The notes beneath the pieces are model-generated. The model had not been told where the DNA came from. It saw only the letters and a program-made list of their open reading frames with translations, and ran no database searches. Below are positions 26,615-36,166 of a stretch of DNA of 42,686 nt, piece after piece (position 1 is the first letter of the stretch; each line of letters begins with the position of its first letter). The position numbers and the translations under genes were made by a program. Origin of the DNA: Deltaproteobacteria bacterium (GTDB taxonomy: Bacteria > Desulfobacterota > Deferrimicrobia > Deferrimicrobiales > Deferrimicrobiaceae); NCBI GenBank assembly GCA_025356865.1, contig JANXQJ010000093.1, positions 1 through 42,686 of the forward strand. The letters are read 5' to 3'.

Positions 26615-26620
26615 CCTTCG

Positions 26621-26626
26621 ATTATA
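26621..26626 (-). promoter_or_regulatory. Perfect -10 box before moeB
   Basis: Read on the minus strand this is TATAAT, with the GTG start only six bases further on. A good -35 is not visible at 16-18 bases. If used, the transcript would be nearly leaderless, which favours the TTG at 26608 as the real start. Tentative. Confidence 0.3.
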
Positions 26627-26690
26627 CCGTAGAAATTCCGCCCGCTCCTGTTAGCATAGGCTTAGGAACGGATTCCGCTGGACAGGGGGG

Positions 26691-27854
26691 GTGGGCTTGC
26701 CGATCGACGTCGGTCCGTACCGGGAAAAAGAGTTCCCGGTCACGGCAAAATACGTTTACCTGAACCACGCCGGAGTCTCCCCGATTCCGGCCTCCTCGGC
26801 CGAGGCAGGCATCCAGGTGCTGAACCGTTCGCGCGACGAGGGCGCCGTCCGGCTTCGCAAGTGGGCCGAAACCGGCAACGAGGCGAGACGGCGATTTTCC
26901 CGGCTGGTTGGCGCCTCTTCCGAAGAGGTCGCATTCATCAAGAACACCTCCGAGGGCCTCTCGATCATCGCGGCCGGCTTTCCGTGGAAGGAAGGCGACA
27001 ACCTCGTTACCTCCAATGTCGAATTCCCCGCCAACATATATCCGTGGATGCGCCTTCAGTCCCGGAACGTCGAGGTGCGCATGGTCCCGGCGCGGGACGG
27101 TCGCGTGCGCAAGGAAGACCTGTTCAAGGCGTGCGACGGCAAGACCAGGTTGATCGCGCTCTCGTCGGTCGAGTTTTCCAACGGATACCGGAACGACCTA
27201 TCGGGGATCGGGGAATATTGCCAGCATCACGGCATCTTCTTCTGCGTCGACGCGATACAGAGTCTTGGTGTCCTGCCGATGGACGTCAAGGCCTACGGAA
27301 TCGATGCCCTGGCGGCTGACGGGCACAAGTGGATGATGGCGCCCGAAGGGATCGGAGGGCTCTACGTCTCGAAAGACGTGATGGAGATGATCGAGCCGGT
27401 GATCCTGGGTTGGCATTCCGTCACCAACCGCTTCGACTTCGAGACTTACGATTTTCGTTTGTCTCCGGACGCCCGCCGCTACGAACCGGGCAGTTTCAAC
27501 ACGGTCGGACTGGCGTCATTCAACGCCTCGCTCGATCTGCTGCTCACCATCGGCGTCGACCGGATCCGCGAACGGGTTCGACGGCTGACGGAAGCGGTCA
27601 TCGAATCGGCGCTGAAGGCAGGTTACGAGGTCGTTTCGCCGCGAAACCCCGACGAGCGGTCGGGCATCGTAACATTCAGGGTGCCGGGTTCCGATTGCAA
27701 CGCGCTCAGCAACGCCTTGCTCGGGCGAAATATAGTCTGTGCTCCCCGTGGCGGAGGGCTCAGGATTTCGCCCCATTTCTACAACACGGACGAAGAGATC
27801 GACCGGCTCTTCAAGGCCATAAGCGAGGAACTTTCAGTCCTGGTAGCGATGTAA
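26691..27854 (+). CDS. Class V aminotransferase-fold PLP enzyme
   Basis: A 387-residue fold-type I PLP enzyme of the aminotransferase class V group (cysteine desulfurase / isopenicillin N epimerase-like). The PLP lysine is Lys213 in ADGHKWMMAPEG. Family stretches include YLNHAGVSPIP, FIKNTSEGLSIIA and RRYEPGSFNTVGLASFNASL. The mobile catalytic-cysteine loop of SufS/IscS is not present (IVCAPRGGGLRISPHFYN occupies that region), so a true cysteine desulfurase is doubtful. The substrate is unknown. GTG 26691 is used, with TTG 26697 possible. It is divergent from the sulfur operon and 15 bases ahead of the HD-GYP regulator. Confidence 0.83.
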   Translation: MGLPIDVGPYREKEFPVTAKYVYLNHAGVSPIPASSAEAGIQVLNRSRDEGAVRLRKWAETGNEARRRFSRLVGASSEEVAFIKNTSEGLSIIAAGFPWKEGDNLVTSNVEFPANIYPWMRLQSRNVEVRMVPARDGRVRKEDLFKACDGKTRLIALSSVEFSNGYRNDLSGIGEYCQHHGIFFCVDAIQSLGVLPMDVKAYGIDALAADGHKWMMAPEGIGGLYVSKDVMEMIEPVILGWHSVTNRFDFETYDFRLSPDARRYEPGSFNTVGLASFNASLDLLLTIGVDRIRERVRRLTEAVIESALKAGYEVVSPRNPDERSGIVTFRVPGSDCNALSNALLGRNIVCAPRGGGLRISPHFYNTDEEIDRLFKAISEELSVLVAM

Positions 27855-27869
27855 GGAGAGGACGGGGCG

Positions 27870-28934
27870 ATGGACGAGTGCAATCCGGTCGGCAGCATCC
27901 TGTTGATTGACGACGACGATCTGATCCAGGCCGTCTTCGGTGAATTTCTCAAATCACGGGGGCACGATTTCCTCTCCGCCGGCGACGGCGAAAACGGGAT
28001 CCGGATGGCCCACCGGTTTCTCCCCGACCTGATCTTCCTCGACATTTCGATGCCGGTGATGGACGGTCTCGAAGCGTGCCGGCGGCTCAAGGCCGATCCC
28101 GTCACCAAGCGGATTCCCGTAGTCATGTTCACCTCGATGACCGATCGCGAATCACGTCTCAAGGCGCTCAAGGCAGGCGCAGACGACTTCCTGAACAAGC
28201 CGATCGACGGAACCGAACTGCTCGTCCGGGTCGGCAACCTGCTCAAGGTCAAGCGGTACCAGGACTTTCTCGAGGAACACAGCCGTATCCTGGAAGCGAC
28301 CGTGGCCGACCGCACGCGCAGGTTGCGCGAGGCACTGCTCGACACGGTTCAGCGGTTGACGCTGGCGGCCGAATTCCGCGACGTGGATACCTACGTGCAC
28401 GTCAAGCGGATCAGTTATTTCACCGAGATCCTGGTCAAGGCTTTCGGGATGTCGGACGAAGAAGCCGACGTCATGTTCTACGCCAGCCCGATGCACGATA
28501 TCGGGAAGGTGGGGATTCCCGACGCGATCCTGCTCAAGCCGGGAGAACTGACGGGGGGCGAAAGGAACCTGATCAAGGCGCACACCACGATCGGTGCCCG
28601 CATCCTCAGCGGATCTGAAAGTCCCTACCTCAAGTCAGCCGAAAAGTTCGCACTTTACCACCACGAGCGGTGGGACGGCACCGGCTATCCCAACGGGCTG
28701 AAAGGCGACCAGATACCCATCGAGGGGCGCATACTCAACATCATCGACCAGTACGACGCATTGCGCAGCAGGCGGCCTTACAAGCCGGCGTTCGACCACG
28801 CATGCACGATGCGGATCATCGAACTTGGGGATGGGCGAACGCGGCCCGAGCATTTCGACCCCAGGGTCCTCGGCACCTTCATGGCAAACGAAGACACCAT
28901 TCACGGGATCTACGAAGAACACCTCGAAATGTAG
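27870..28934 (+). CDS. Response regulator with HD-GYP phosphodiesterase domain
   Basis: A 354-residue two-domain regulator. The receiver domain (about 1-125) has the acidic cluster DDDD, the phosphoacceptor at about Asp58 in [12 protein letters not shown] and the lysine in NKPIDG. The C-terminal HD-GYP domain (about 165-354) shows [11 protein letters not shown] and [20 protein letters not shown], so the metal and GYP residues are present. It should degrade cyclic di-GMP, controlled by phosphorylation from a histidine kinase that is not in the window. An AAGGAG lies upstream of the start and it is probably in an operon with the aminotransferase gene. It converges on the activase gene 27 bases away. 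Confidence 0.92.
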   Translation: MDECNPVGSILLIDDDDLIQAVFGEFLKSRGHDFLSAGDGENGIRMAHRFLPDLIFLDISMPVMDGLEACRRLKADPVTKRIPVVMFTSMTDRESRLKALKAGADDFLNKPIDGTELLVRVGNLLKVKRYQDFLEEHSRILEATVADRTRRLREALLDTVQRLTLAAEFRDVDTYVHVKRISYFTEILVKAFGMSDEEADVMFYASPMHDIGKVGIPDAILLKPGELTGGERNLIKAHTTIGARILSGSESPYLKSAEKFALYHHERWDGTGYPNGLKGDQIPIEGRILNIIDQYDALRSRRPYKPAFDHACTMRIIELGDGRTRPEHFDPRVLGTFMANEDTIHGIYEEHLEM

Positions 28935-28961
28935 CAAGTCCCCTCGCGATATCGTCGGGAG

Positions 28962-29762
28962 TCAATGTGGGGCGCGGTGCTTTTCCAGGGCGAACAGGGC
29001 GGCGCCCAGCGCACCCGCGACCTGCGGTTCATCGGGAACCAGCAACCGGATGCGAAGTCGCTCCTCGATCGCTTTCCGCGCGGCCCGGTTTTTGGCGACG
29101 CCCCCCGTCATGACGACCGGCTGGACGACGCCGACCCGGTCGGCCAGGGCGGCGATCCGTTCCGCGATCGCGATGTGGATTCCCCACGCGATATCTCCCG
29201 CTTCCGCCCCGGATGCAATCAGCGACACGACTTCGGATTCGGCGAATACGGTACACATCGAACTGACCGAAAGAGGGCGGTTCGACGTGAGCGCCCGCTC
29301 TCCCATCTGCTCGAGGTCCAGTTCGAGCGTCCTTGCCATCACCTCGAGGAAGCGCCCGGTCCCGGCGGCGCATTTATCGTTCATCGCGAAATCGCTGACC
29401 CGGCCGTTGGCCCCGATCCGGATGACCTTGCTGTCCTGGCCGCCGATGTCGAGGACGGTGACCGCATCGGGAAACAGGTGTCGCGCCCCCCGGGCGTGAC
29501 ACCCGATCTCGGTCAGGGAGAGGTCGCTTGCCGGAACACGTTCGCGTCCGTACCCGGTCGAGACGGTGAAGGCGATTTCGGATGCGATCGCACCCGCCGA
29601 GGCGAGCGCCGATTTCATCGCTTCGCCGTAGGCGCGGGCGATGGAGGCGCCGGTGGCGACGACCGCCTGACCTGCGATATTACCCTGCTCGTCGATCAGG
29701 ACGACGTCGGTGGACAACGAGCCGACGTCGACGCCGGCGAAAAGCAGGGCGGCAGCCTGCAC
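28962..29762 (-). CDS. BadF/BcrA/HgdC-type ATP-dependent activase
   Basis: A 266-residue ASKHA ATPase of the 2-hydroxyacyl-CoA dehydratase activator family, which uses ATP to inject a high-energy electron into a partner reductase or dehydratase. It shows AGVDVGSLSTDVVLID, VLDIGGQDSKVI, the cluster cysteines in NDKCAAGTGRFLE and SSMCTVFAESEVVSL, and the C-terminal VMTGGVAKN. The cysteines fit a 4Fe-4S cluster shared between two subunits. No HgdAB-like dehydratase or benzoyl-CoA reductase subunits are in the window, so its partner is unknown. The start is GTG, overlapping the DUF362 stop (TAGTG), so the two genes are co-translated. Confidence 0.9.
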   Translation of the reverse strand: MQAAALLFAGVDVGSLSTDVVLIDEQGNIAGQAVVATGASIARAYGEAMKSALASAGAIASEIAFTVSTGYGRERVPASDLSLTEIGCHARGARHLFPDAVTVLDIGGQDSKVIRIGANGRVSDFAMNDKCAAGTGRFLEVMARTLELDLEQMGERALTSNRPLSVSSMCTVFAESEVVSLIASGAEAGDIAWGIHIAIAERIAALADRVGVVQPVVMTGGVAKNRAARKAIEERLRIRLLVPDEPQVAGALGAALFALEKHRAPH

Positions 29763-30829
29763 TAGAGCGTCTCAAGGGTGTAGACGCGCGTCCCCAGTCC
29801 CAGCTCCTCGCCGTATGCGAGCTGGATCTCCCAGTCGATCGACGGGTGTGTTTCCCGGAACGGATCACGGCCGGCAGCCTGGATCACCAGGTCGGCGCAC
29901 GCCTGGTCCAGGGCGACGGGATCGGCCGACGCGAGAATGCCGACATCGGGAGCCATCGGACGGTCGTTGTGGCCATAGCAGTCGCAATAGGGGGAAAGCT
30001 GGTTGACGAAGGCCACGTAGAGGATCCGGTCCTTCTTCCCTTTTATTGCGCCCAGCGCGTGCTCGACCATCTTTTTCTGGACGGTCGAGGAGGCCTCGTT
30101 CCAGTTGACGTTGATCGTTTTCTCGGGGCAGAGGACGATGCAGTCGGCGCAGCCGATGCACTTGTCCGGATCGATGAAGGCGGCATCCGAAACGATCCCG
30201 ATGGCGCCGGCGGGGCAATGGGCGATGCACGTTCCGCAGGAGGTGCAGTTCTTGGAGTTGACGATCGGGGCGACCGTCGAGTGCTGGGCAAGTTTTCCCT
30301 GCCGGGCCGAGCAACCCATCCCCAGGTTCTTGATCGTTCCGCCGAAGCCCGACAGTTCGTGCCCCTTGAAGTGGGTGACGACGACCATGGACTCGGCGTG
30401 GACGATCTCGCCGCCGATGGCGACCTCCCGGTAGATCCTGCCGTCGATTGGCACCTTGACGGCGTACTCGCCCCGCAACCCGTCCGCGATGACGATGGGC
30501 GCGTCGACGACCGAAAAGGCGAATCCGTTGGTGATGGCGCACCGGAGGTGATCGACGCTGTTGGCGCGGCTTCCGACGTAAAGCGTGTTCGTGTCGGTCA
30601 GGAACGGCTTGCCGCCGAGCGACGCGATCTTTTCCACGATCGTGCGGAGGAAAATCGGGCGCACGAAGGACGTGTTCCCCTTCTCACCGAAATGCAACTT
30701 GACGGCGGTCAGCGATTTCTTGCCGATCTTCCCGGCGATTCCCGCCTTGTCGAGCAGGGCGGCGGTTTTGTCGAGCAGACCATTGCCGTGACGGGCTGAA
30801 AAGTCTGTAAACCATACAGTCGATCCCAT
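29762..30829 (-). CDS. DUF362 protein with two 4Fe-4S ferredoxin motifs
   Basis: A 355-residue DUF362-family protein. The N-terminal part (TAVKLHFGEKGNTSFVRP, FLTDTNTLYVGSRANSVDH, THFKGHELSGFGGTIKNLGMGC) is the DUF362 core. It is followed by two ferredoxin motifs, CTSCGTCIAHCPAGAI and CIGCADCIVLCPEKTI, and a C-terminal core segment (ASADPVALDQACADLV). DUF362 proteins are common in anaerobes and their biochemical role is poorly established. Here the protein could pass electrons to the downstream activase, a proposal based only on gene overlap. The start ATG 30829 has GGAGGGG eight bases upstream and is divergent from carD. Confidence 0.87.
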   Translation of the reverse strand: MGSTVWFTDFSARHGNGLLDKTAALLDKAGIAGKIGKKSLTAVKLHFGEKGNTSFVRPIFLRTIVEKIASLGGKPFLTDTNTLYVGSRANSVDHLRCAITNGFAFSVVDAPIVIADGLRGEYAVKVPIDGRIYREVAIGGEIVHAESMVVVTHFKGHELSGFGGTIKNLGMGCSARQGKLAQHSTVAPIVNSKNCTSCGTCIAHCPAGAIGIVSDAAFIDPDKCIGCADCIVLCPEKTINVNWNEASSTVQKKMVEHALGAIKGKKDRILYVAFVNQLSPYCDCYGHNDRPMAPDVGILASADPVALDQACADLVIQAAGRDPFRETHPSIDWEIQLAYGEELGLGTRVYTLETL

Positions 30830-30847
30830 GCAGTATACCCCTCCGCA

Positions 30848-30876
30848 TTGACAGATTCCAAGGTGTCGATTATACT
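30848..30876 (+). promoter_or_regulatory. Consensus sigma70 promoter of carD
   Basis: TTGACA (30848-30853), a 17-base spacer and TATACT (30871-30876) make a near-consensus housekeeping promoter, with a start expected near 30883 and about 52 bases of leader. On the minus strand a TATAAT (30874-30869) overlaps this -10, so the same DNA may also serve the DUF362 gene in the other direction. It is the clearest promoter in the window. Confidence 0.85.
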
Positions 30877-30934
30877 ACCACTTCATTGAGCCGTTGCTTG
30901 GCGCTTCCCTACCATCCTCTGGAGGTTATGACCC

Positions 30935-31423
30935 ATGAGCTTCAAAGTAGGGGATATGGCAGTCTATCCCGCACAGGGTGTCGGAATCATCCAGGCTATC
31001 GAAACAAAAACGTTTTCCGAAGGGATGAAAGCGTCTTTCTACGTGTTGCGCATCCTCGACACGGGCGTCACCATCCGCATTCCGCGCGACAATGCCACTC
31101 AGGTCGGCCTTCGCTGCATCATGGATACAGGTGCCGTCACCTCCGTCTACAAGATTCTCAAAAAGCGGGAGATCGACGACGAGCCCAAGCCCTGGAACCG
31201 CCGTTACCGTCAATACATGGACAAGCTCAAATCCGGGTCCCCTTTCGAGATCGCCGAGGTGCTTCGGAACCTGCTGCTGCTGAAAGGCGAAAAGGTGTTG
31301 TCGTTCGGCGAGCGAAAGATGCTCGACACCGCCCGCACCCTCCTGGTCAAGGAAATCTCCATTGCAAAAGAAGTCTCCGAAGAGGCGGTCGAAGCCGACC
31401 TTCGCCGCTTCCTGAACCTGTAA
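30935..31423 (+). CDS. carD: CarD/CdnL-family transcription regulator
   Basis: A 162-residue CarD-type protein. The N-terminal Tudor-like domain that contacts RNA polymerase beta (FKVGDMAVYPAQGVGIIQAIE) is followed by the helical C-terminal domain with EVLRNLLLLKGEKVLSFGERKMLDTARTLL, which approaches promoter DNA. CarD/CdnL proteins stabilise the open complex, notably at rRNA promoters, and are often essential. GGAGG lies upstream of ATG 30935. The gene has its own near-consensus promoter and a terminator behind it, so it is probably a single-gene unit. In relatives carD is often next to ispD, as here. Confidence 0.93.
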   Translation: MSFKVGDMAVYPAQGVGIIQAIETKTFSEGMKASFYVLRILDTGVTIRIPRDNATQVGLRCIMDTGAVTSVYKILKKREIDDEPKPWNRRYRQYMDKLKSGSPFEIAEVLRNLLLLKGEKVLSFGERKMLDTARTLLVKEISIAKEVSEEAVEADLRRFLNL

Positions 31424-31468
31424 GCGAGATATCCGGCGGGGGCGACCCCGGTCGAACCGATCCAGGAC

Positions 31469-31506
31469 AGGCGCCGGCGGGTTTCCCCCCGGCGCCTTCA
31501 TTTTAT
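31469..31506 (+). terminator. Rho-independent terminator after carD
   Basis: AGGCGCCGG (31469-31477) pairs with CCGGCGCCT (31489-31497). The stem can extend by three more pairs around one mismatch, and a T-rich stretch (TTCATTTTAT) follows. It lies 45 bases after carD and 15-25 bases before ispDF, so transcription of ispDF probably needs either readthrough or its own promoter. Confidence 0.8.
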
Positions 31507-31521
31507 AATAAAAGGTGAAAC

Positions 31522-32712
31522 ATGGGCACGACGTGCGCCATCGTGGTTGCAGGGGGGGCCGGCCTCCGGATGGGGGCGTCGCTTCCCAAGCAGTTTCTTC
31601 CGCTGGGGGGGCGCCCCATACTCGACCGCACGCTTGCTGCGCTCGCAGTTTCCCCGTGCATCGATTCGATCATCGTGGCGCTTCCCGCAAACGTTCCAGA
31701 GCCCTGGCGCGACGCGATCGGCCAATATCCCAAGGTGATCATGACAGTCGACGGCGGCGTCGAACGGCAAGACTCGGTTCGCAACGCCCTCCTGGCTGTT
31801 CCGCCCGATGCCGACCTGATTCTCGTGCACGATGGCGTCCGTCCGTTCGTATCCCCCGATCTGGTCCAGAGGGTTCACGGCACGGCCCGAGACCACGGCG
31901 CCGCAGTCCCGGTCGTTTCGGTCAGCGAAACGGTCAAGGTCTGGAATGCCGGAGGGACTTCGCTTTCGACGGTCGATCGCAAGACTTTCATGCGCGCCCA
32001 GACGCCCCAGGGGTTTCGGGCTGCCATCCTGCGCGAGGCCTATGGCAAGGCGGCCGATTCGGGCCTGGTCGGTACCGATGATGCGTCGCTCGTCGAGGCC
32101 GCGGGATATCCGGTTCTTGCAGTCCCGGGTGACGACCGCAACATCAAGATCACCACCCCCGACGAACTGGGCATGGCCGAGGGACTGCTCCGTGAAGTCC
32201 CCGACCTGCGCATCGGGTTGGGCGGTGACGCACACCGCCTCGCAGAAGGCCGCCTTCTTTGGCTGGGAGGCGTCCAGGTGCCCTACGATCGAGGACTTCT
32301 CGGACATTCCGACGGGGACGTTCTTCTGCACGCCGTCGCAGACGCGATATACGGCGCGATCGGGGACCGCGACATCGGGTATCATTTCCCTCCGGGGATC
32401 CCGGAAACGAAAGACATCTCGAGCCGGAAGATTCTTTCCCACGCGAGGACCCGCATGGCCGAACTGGGTTTCGGCCTGCTCGGTCTCGATGCCGTCGTCG
32501 TGTGCGAGGAACCCCGCATCCTTCCCATTGCCGAAATGCTGCGTACATCGATCGCCGAACTTCTCGCGGTCCCGGTCGAGCGAGTGAGCATCAAGGGGAA
32601 AACGACCGAAGGGATGGGATTCGAAGGCCGAAAAGAAGGCATTTCCGCTTGGGCCGTCGCGCTGTTGCGCGGAGACGCCGGGCAATCGAAACAGGAGACT
32701 CCATGGCGCTGA
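31522..32712 (+). CDS. ispDF: Bifunctional IspD/IspF isoprenoid enzyme
   Basis: A 396-residue fusion of two steps of the methylerythritol phosphate pathway. The N-terminal half (about 1-230) is IspD, MEP cytidylyltransferase, with AIVVAGGAGLRMGASLPKQFLPL and the DGVRPFVSPDLV segment. The C-terminal half (about 233-390) is IspF, MEcPP synthase, with GLGGDAHRLAEGR (the Asp-x-His zinc site), GHSDGDVLLHAVADA, GDRDIGYHFP and KGKTTEGMGFEGRKEGI. The intervening IspE step is encoded elsewhere. AAAGGTGA precedes ATG 31522. Its stop overlaps the cysS start, so it heads a dense operon. Confidence 0.95.
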   Translation: MGTTCAIVVAGGAGLRMGASLPKQFLPLGGRPILDRTLAALAVSPCIDSIIVALPANVPEPWRDAIGQYPKVIMTVDGGVERQDSVRNALLAVPPDADLILVHDGVRPFVSPDLVQRVHGTARDHGAAVPVVSVSETVKVWNAGGTSLSTVDRKTFMRAQTPQGFRAAILREAYGKAADSGLVGTDDASLVEAAGYPVLAVPGDDRNIKITTPDELGMAEGLLREVPDLRIGLGGDAHRLAEGRLLWLGGVQVPYDRGLLGHSDGDVLLHAVADAIYGAIGDRDIGYHFPPGIPETKDISSRKILSHARTRMAELGFGLLGLDAVVVCEEPRILPIAEMLRTSIAELLAVPVERVSIKGKTTEGMGFEGRKEGISAWAVALLRGDAGQSKQETPWR

Positions 32713-34160
32713 CCATCTTCAACTCGCTCGGCAACCGCAAGGAACCGTTCGTTCCGCTCGAGCCCGGAAAGGTAAAACTTTACCTGTGCGGCGTGACGGT
32801 CTACGATTTCTGCCACATCGGACACGCCCGCGCCAACGTCGCCTTCGACATCATCGTCCGGTACCTGCGCTTCAGCGGGAACCAGGTCACCTTCGTCCGG
32901 AACTTCACCGACATCGACGACAAGATCATCAACCGGGCCAATGAGCAGGGAACCGATTACCTGTCGCTATCGACCCGGTACATCGAGGCGTTCTACGAAG
33001 ATTTCGACCGGATGGGACTGCTGCGGCCCGACGTCGAACCGAAGGCCACCGAGCACATCCCAGAGATCATCACGCTGTGCGAACGGTTGATCGCAGGCGG
33101 CAAGGCCTACCCGGTCGCCGGAGACGTCTACTATTCGGTCAAGGGGTTCAAGGAATACGGCAAACTTTCCGGCAAGAACATCGACGACCTCCTTTCCGGC
33201 GCCCGCGTCGACGTCGACGAACGGAAGAAAGACCCGCTCGATTTCGCCCTCTGGAAGAGTTCGAAACCGGGCGAGCCGTTCTGGGAAAGCCCGTGGGGTC
33301 CGGGCCGCCCCGGGTGGCATATCGAGTGTTCCGCGATGGTGATGAAACACCTGGGTGAGACGATCGACATCCACGGGGGCGGTAAAGACCTCGTATTTCC
33401 CCACCACGAAAACGAGATCGCCCAATCCGAGGCGGCTACGGGGAAACCGTTTGCCCGCTATTGGGTCCACAACGGTTTCGTCAACGTCGACGACGAAAAG
33501 ATGAGCAAGTCGCTTGGCAATTTCTTCACGCTTCGTGAAGTGCTCAAGGTCGTCAAGCCCGAGGTGCTCCGCTTCTTCTTCGCGTCGAGCCACTACCGCA
33601 GCCCGATCGACTATTGCGACACCAATCTTTCCGAAGCCAAGGCCGGCCTCGACCGGCTCTACCGGGTCAAGGAGAAGGCCGAGGGGTATCTCGCCTCGGG
33701 GGCTTTCCCCTGCGCCATCCCTCCGGGAGACGATTTCGCGCCGGTACGCGACGCGCAAACCCGCTTTCGCGAGGCGATGGACGACGATTTCAACACCGCC
33801 GCCGCCATGGGGCACCTCTTCGACGCCGTTCGCGCCATCAACAAGCTCGCGACCGACGACCCCAAGGCCGAACCCTGGAAAGCAGGCGCCTTCCTCTCCG
33901 GCTTCATGCAGCTCAACCCGTTGTTCGACGTTCTCGGACTGCTCCGGCTCCCCTCGGCCGACTACTTCCGGAACGAAACATCCGAGGGCGCCGAAGGGCG
34001 GATGCCCGAATCCGAAATCCTGGGAGCGATCGAGGCGCGTCGGGAAGCACGCGGCCGCAAGGATTACCCCGAAGGCGACCGGATCAGGAAAGAACTCGAG
34101 GATTCCGGAGTCCTGCTCGAAGACGGCAAGGCCGGAACCACCTGGAAATACAAGGACTGA
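32703..34160 (+). CDS. cysS: Cysteinyl-tRNA synthetase
   Basis: A 485-residue class I synthetase that charges tRNA-Cys. Motifs are the zinc-binding [10 protein letters not shown] start, HIGHARANV (the HIGH signature), GWHIECSAM with [11 protein letters not shown] (zinc ligands), and [11 protein letters not shown] (KMSKS). The C-terminal helical part is DALR-like and of normal length. ATG 32703 overlaps the ispDF stop by ten bases. An ispDF-cysS order is frequent in this bacterial group. Confidence 0.97.
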   Translation: MALTIFNSLGNRKEPFVPLEPGKVKLYLCGVTVYDFCHIGHARANVAFDIIVRYLRFSGNQVTFVRNFTDIDDKIINRANEQGTDYLSLSTRYIEAFYEDFDRMGLLRPDVEPKATEHIPEIITLCERLIAGGKAYPVAGDVYYSVKGFKEYGKLSGKNIDDLLSGARVDVDERKKDPLDFALWKSSKPGEPFWESPWGPGRPGWHIECSAMVMKHLGETIDIHGGGKDLVFPHHENEIAQSEAATGKPFARYWVHNGFVNVDDEKMSKSLGNFFTLREVLKVVKPEVLRFFFASSHYRSPIDYCDTNLSEAKAGLDRLYRVKEKAEGYLASGAFPCAIPPGDDFAPVRDAQTRFREAMDDDFNTAAAMGHLFDAVRAINKLATDDPKAEPWKAGAFLSGFMQLNPLFDVLGLLRLPSADYFRNETSEGAEGRMPESEILGAIEARREARGRKDYPEGDRIRKELEDSGVLLEDGKAGTTWKYKD

Positions 34161-34161
34161 T

Positions 34162-36153
34162 TTGAATAACGTCTTTCGGCTTGAAGTCCCGTTCACCCCA
34201 TCGGGCGACCAGCCCGCAGCAATCCGGGAACTCGCGGCCGGGCTGGACCAGGGATTGCCCAGGCAGGTGCTGCTCGGAGTGACCGGCTCCGGCAAGACCT
34301 ACACGATGGCCAACGTCATCGCATCCACGAACCGCCCCGCGCTCATCCTGGCGCCCAACAAGACCCTGGCCGCCCAACTCTACGCCGAATTCAAGGAGTT
34401 GTTTCCCGACAACGCCGTCGAATATTTCGTCTCGTACTACGACTACTACCAGCCCGAAGCGTACGTCCCCACGACCGATACATTCATCGAGAAAGACTCC
34501 GCGATAAACGAGCAGATCGAGCGGATGCGGCACAGCGCCACCCGCTCCGTGCTGACGCGCAACGACGTCGTCATCGTGGCTTCCGTTTCCTGCATCTACG
34601 GTCTGGGATCCCCTGAGTTCTACCGCACGATGACCGCGCGCATCGCCGTCGGCGAAAGGATCCCGCGCAACGACCTGCTGCGCCGGTTGATCGAGTTGCA
34701 ATACGAGCGGAACGACGTCGACTTCCACCGGGGCACCTTCCGGGTGCGGGGCGAGGCGGTCGAGCTTTATCCCGCCTACGAGGATGACCAGGTGCTTCGA
34801 ATCGAGTTCGACGAGGATACCGTGGCGCGATTGCGTTATGTCGACCCCCTGCGCGGGATCAAGTTGCGCGACGTGTCCGATACGATCATCTTTCCCGCCA
34901 GCCATTACGTCACACCTCCCGAACATCTCGAGCGTGCGATGGTCGCCATCGAATCCGAGTTGGCCGAACGCCTCGCCGTTTTCGCAAACGAGGGCCGGTT
35001 GCTCGAAGCCGAGCGTTTGAAGCAACGCACCCTGTACGACCTCGAAATGATCGCGCAGACCGGCTTCTGCAGCGGGATCGAAAACTATTCACGGCATCTT
35101 GACGGGCGTGCCCCGGGCGAACCGCCCCACTCCCTGCTCGATTACTTTCCGAAAGACTTCATCGCTTTCCTCGACGAGTCGCACATCACGGTTCCGCAGC
35201 TCAACGGAATGTACAACGGGGACCGGGCGCGAAAGCAGACGCTGGTCGACTTCGGTTTCCGGCTCCCTTCCGCCCTCGACAACCGGCCGTTGCGGTTCGA
35301 GGAGTTCAACGCGCGGGTCGGTCAGGTGGTCTATGTCTCCGCGACGCCCGCCGATTACGAACTGGTGCAATCCGGCGGCGCCGTGGTCGAGCAGATCATC
35401 CGGCCCACGGGGCTGATCGATCCGAAGGTCGAGGTGCGGCCCGCCCGTACCCAGGTCGATGACCTGCTCACGGAAATTCGCGAGGTCGTCGCGTCCGAAG
35501 GTCGCGTCCTGGTCACGACGCTGACCAAGCGGATGGCGGAAGACCTGACCGAATACTACGAGGGGCAGGGGATTCGGGTTCAATACCTCCATTCCGACAT
35601 CGACACGATGGCGCGCCTGGACATCATCCGGAATCTGCGACTGGGCCAGTTCGACGTGCTGGTGGGGATCAACCTGCTCCGCGAAGGGCTCGACATCCCT
35701 GAAGTGGCACTCGTCGCAATCCTTGACGGCGACAAGGAAGGTTTTCTCCGTTCCAGTCGCTCATTGATCCAGACGTTCGGCCGGGCCGCGCGAAACATCG
35801 GTGGGCGGGTGCTTCTGTACGGCGACCAGATGACAAGGTCGATGCGCGAAGCGATCGACGAGACCGACCGGCGCCGGGAGAAACAGTCCGCATACAACGA
35901 GGTCAACGGGATTACGCCCGAATCGATCCGGAAGAACATCGCGGAACCGATGGGAAAGATCGCGGAATCCGACTACGTGACCGTTCCGGCCGACGAACAG
36001 TGGGAATTCGCATCCCCGAAGGAACTCACGAAACTGATGAAGAAACTGCGCAAGGAGATGGAGCAGGCGGCGAAGAAACTCGACTTCGAACGGGCCGCGG
36101 AGATTCGCGACCGGTTGCTTGCGTTCGAAAAGATCGAACTTTCCTCCCGCTGA
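34162..36153 (+). CDS. uvrB: Excinuclease ABC subunit B
   Basis: A 663-residue UvrB, the DNA-damage verification helicase-like subunit of nucleotide excision repair. It has the Walker A loop [12 protein letters not shown], the damage-probing beta-hairpin [42 protein letters not shown], helicase motifs such as [16 protein letters not shown] and QTFGRAARN, and the C-terminal UVR domain ([29 protein letters not shown]) that binds UvrC. The start is TTG 34162, one base after the cysS stop, with AAGGA upstream; it gives the normal N-terminus [17 protein letters not shown]. uvrC follows directly. Confidence 0.96.
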   Translation: MNNVFRLEVPFTPSGDQPAAIRELAAGLDQGLPRQVLLGVTGSGKTYTMANVIASTNRPALILAPNKTLAAQLYAEFKELFPDNAVEYFVSYYDYYQPEAYVPTTDTFIEKDSAINEQIERMRHSATRSVLTRNDVVIVASVSCIYGLGSPEFYRTMTARIAVGERIPRNDLLRRLIELQYERNDVDFHRGTFRVRGEAVELYPAYEDDQVLRIEFDEDTVARLRYVDPLRGIKLRDVSDTIIFPASHYVTPPEHLERAMVAIESELAERLAVFANEGRLLEAERLKQRTLYDLEMIAQTGFCSGIENYSRHLDGRAPGEPPHSLLDYFPKDFIAFLDESHITVPQLNGMYNGDRARKQTLVDFGFRLPSALDNRPLRFEEFNARVGQVVYVSATPADYELVQSGGAVVEQIIRPTGLIDPKVEVRPARTQVDDLLTEIREVVASEGRVLVTTLTKRMAEDLTEYYEGQGIRVQYLHSDIDTMARLDIIRNLRLGQFDVLVGINLLREGLDIPEVALVAILDGDKEGFLRSSRSLIQTFGRAARNIGGRVLLYGDQMTRSMREAIDETDRRREKQSAYNEVNGITPESIRKNIAEPMGKIAESDYVTVPADEQWEFASPKELTKLMKKLRKEMEQAAKKLDFERAAEIRDRLLAFEKIELSSR

Positions 36154-36166
36154 CGTGGCCGTTCAA

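Noticed and set aside
26691-27854. A dedicated cysteine desulfurase supplying the nearby sulfur operon.
   Set aside because: The PLP lysine is present, but the loop that should carry the catalytic cysteine is missing or replaced by APRGGG; the gene also runs divergently.
28935-28961. A terminator hairpin between the HD-GYP and activase genes.
   Set aside because: The partial palindrome around GCGATATCG leaves no proper loop and there is no T run.
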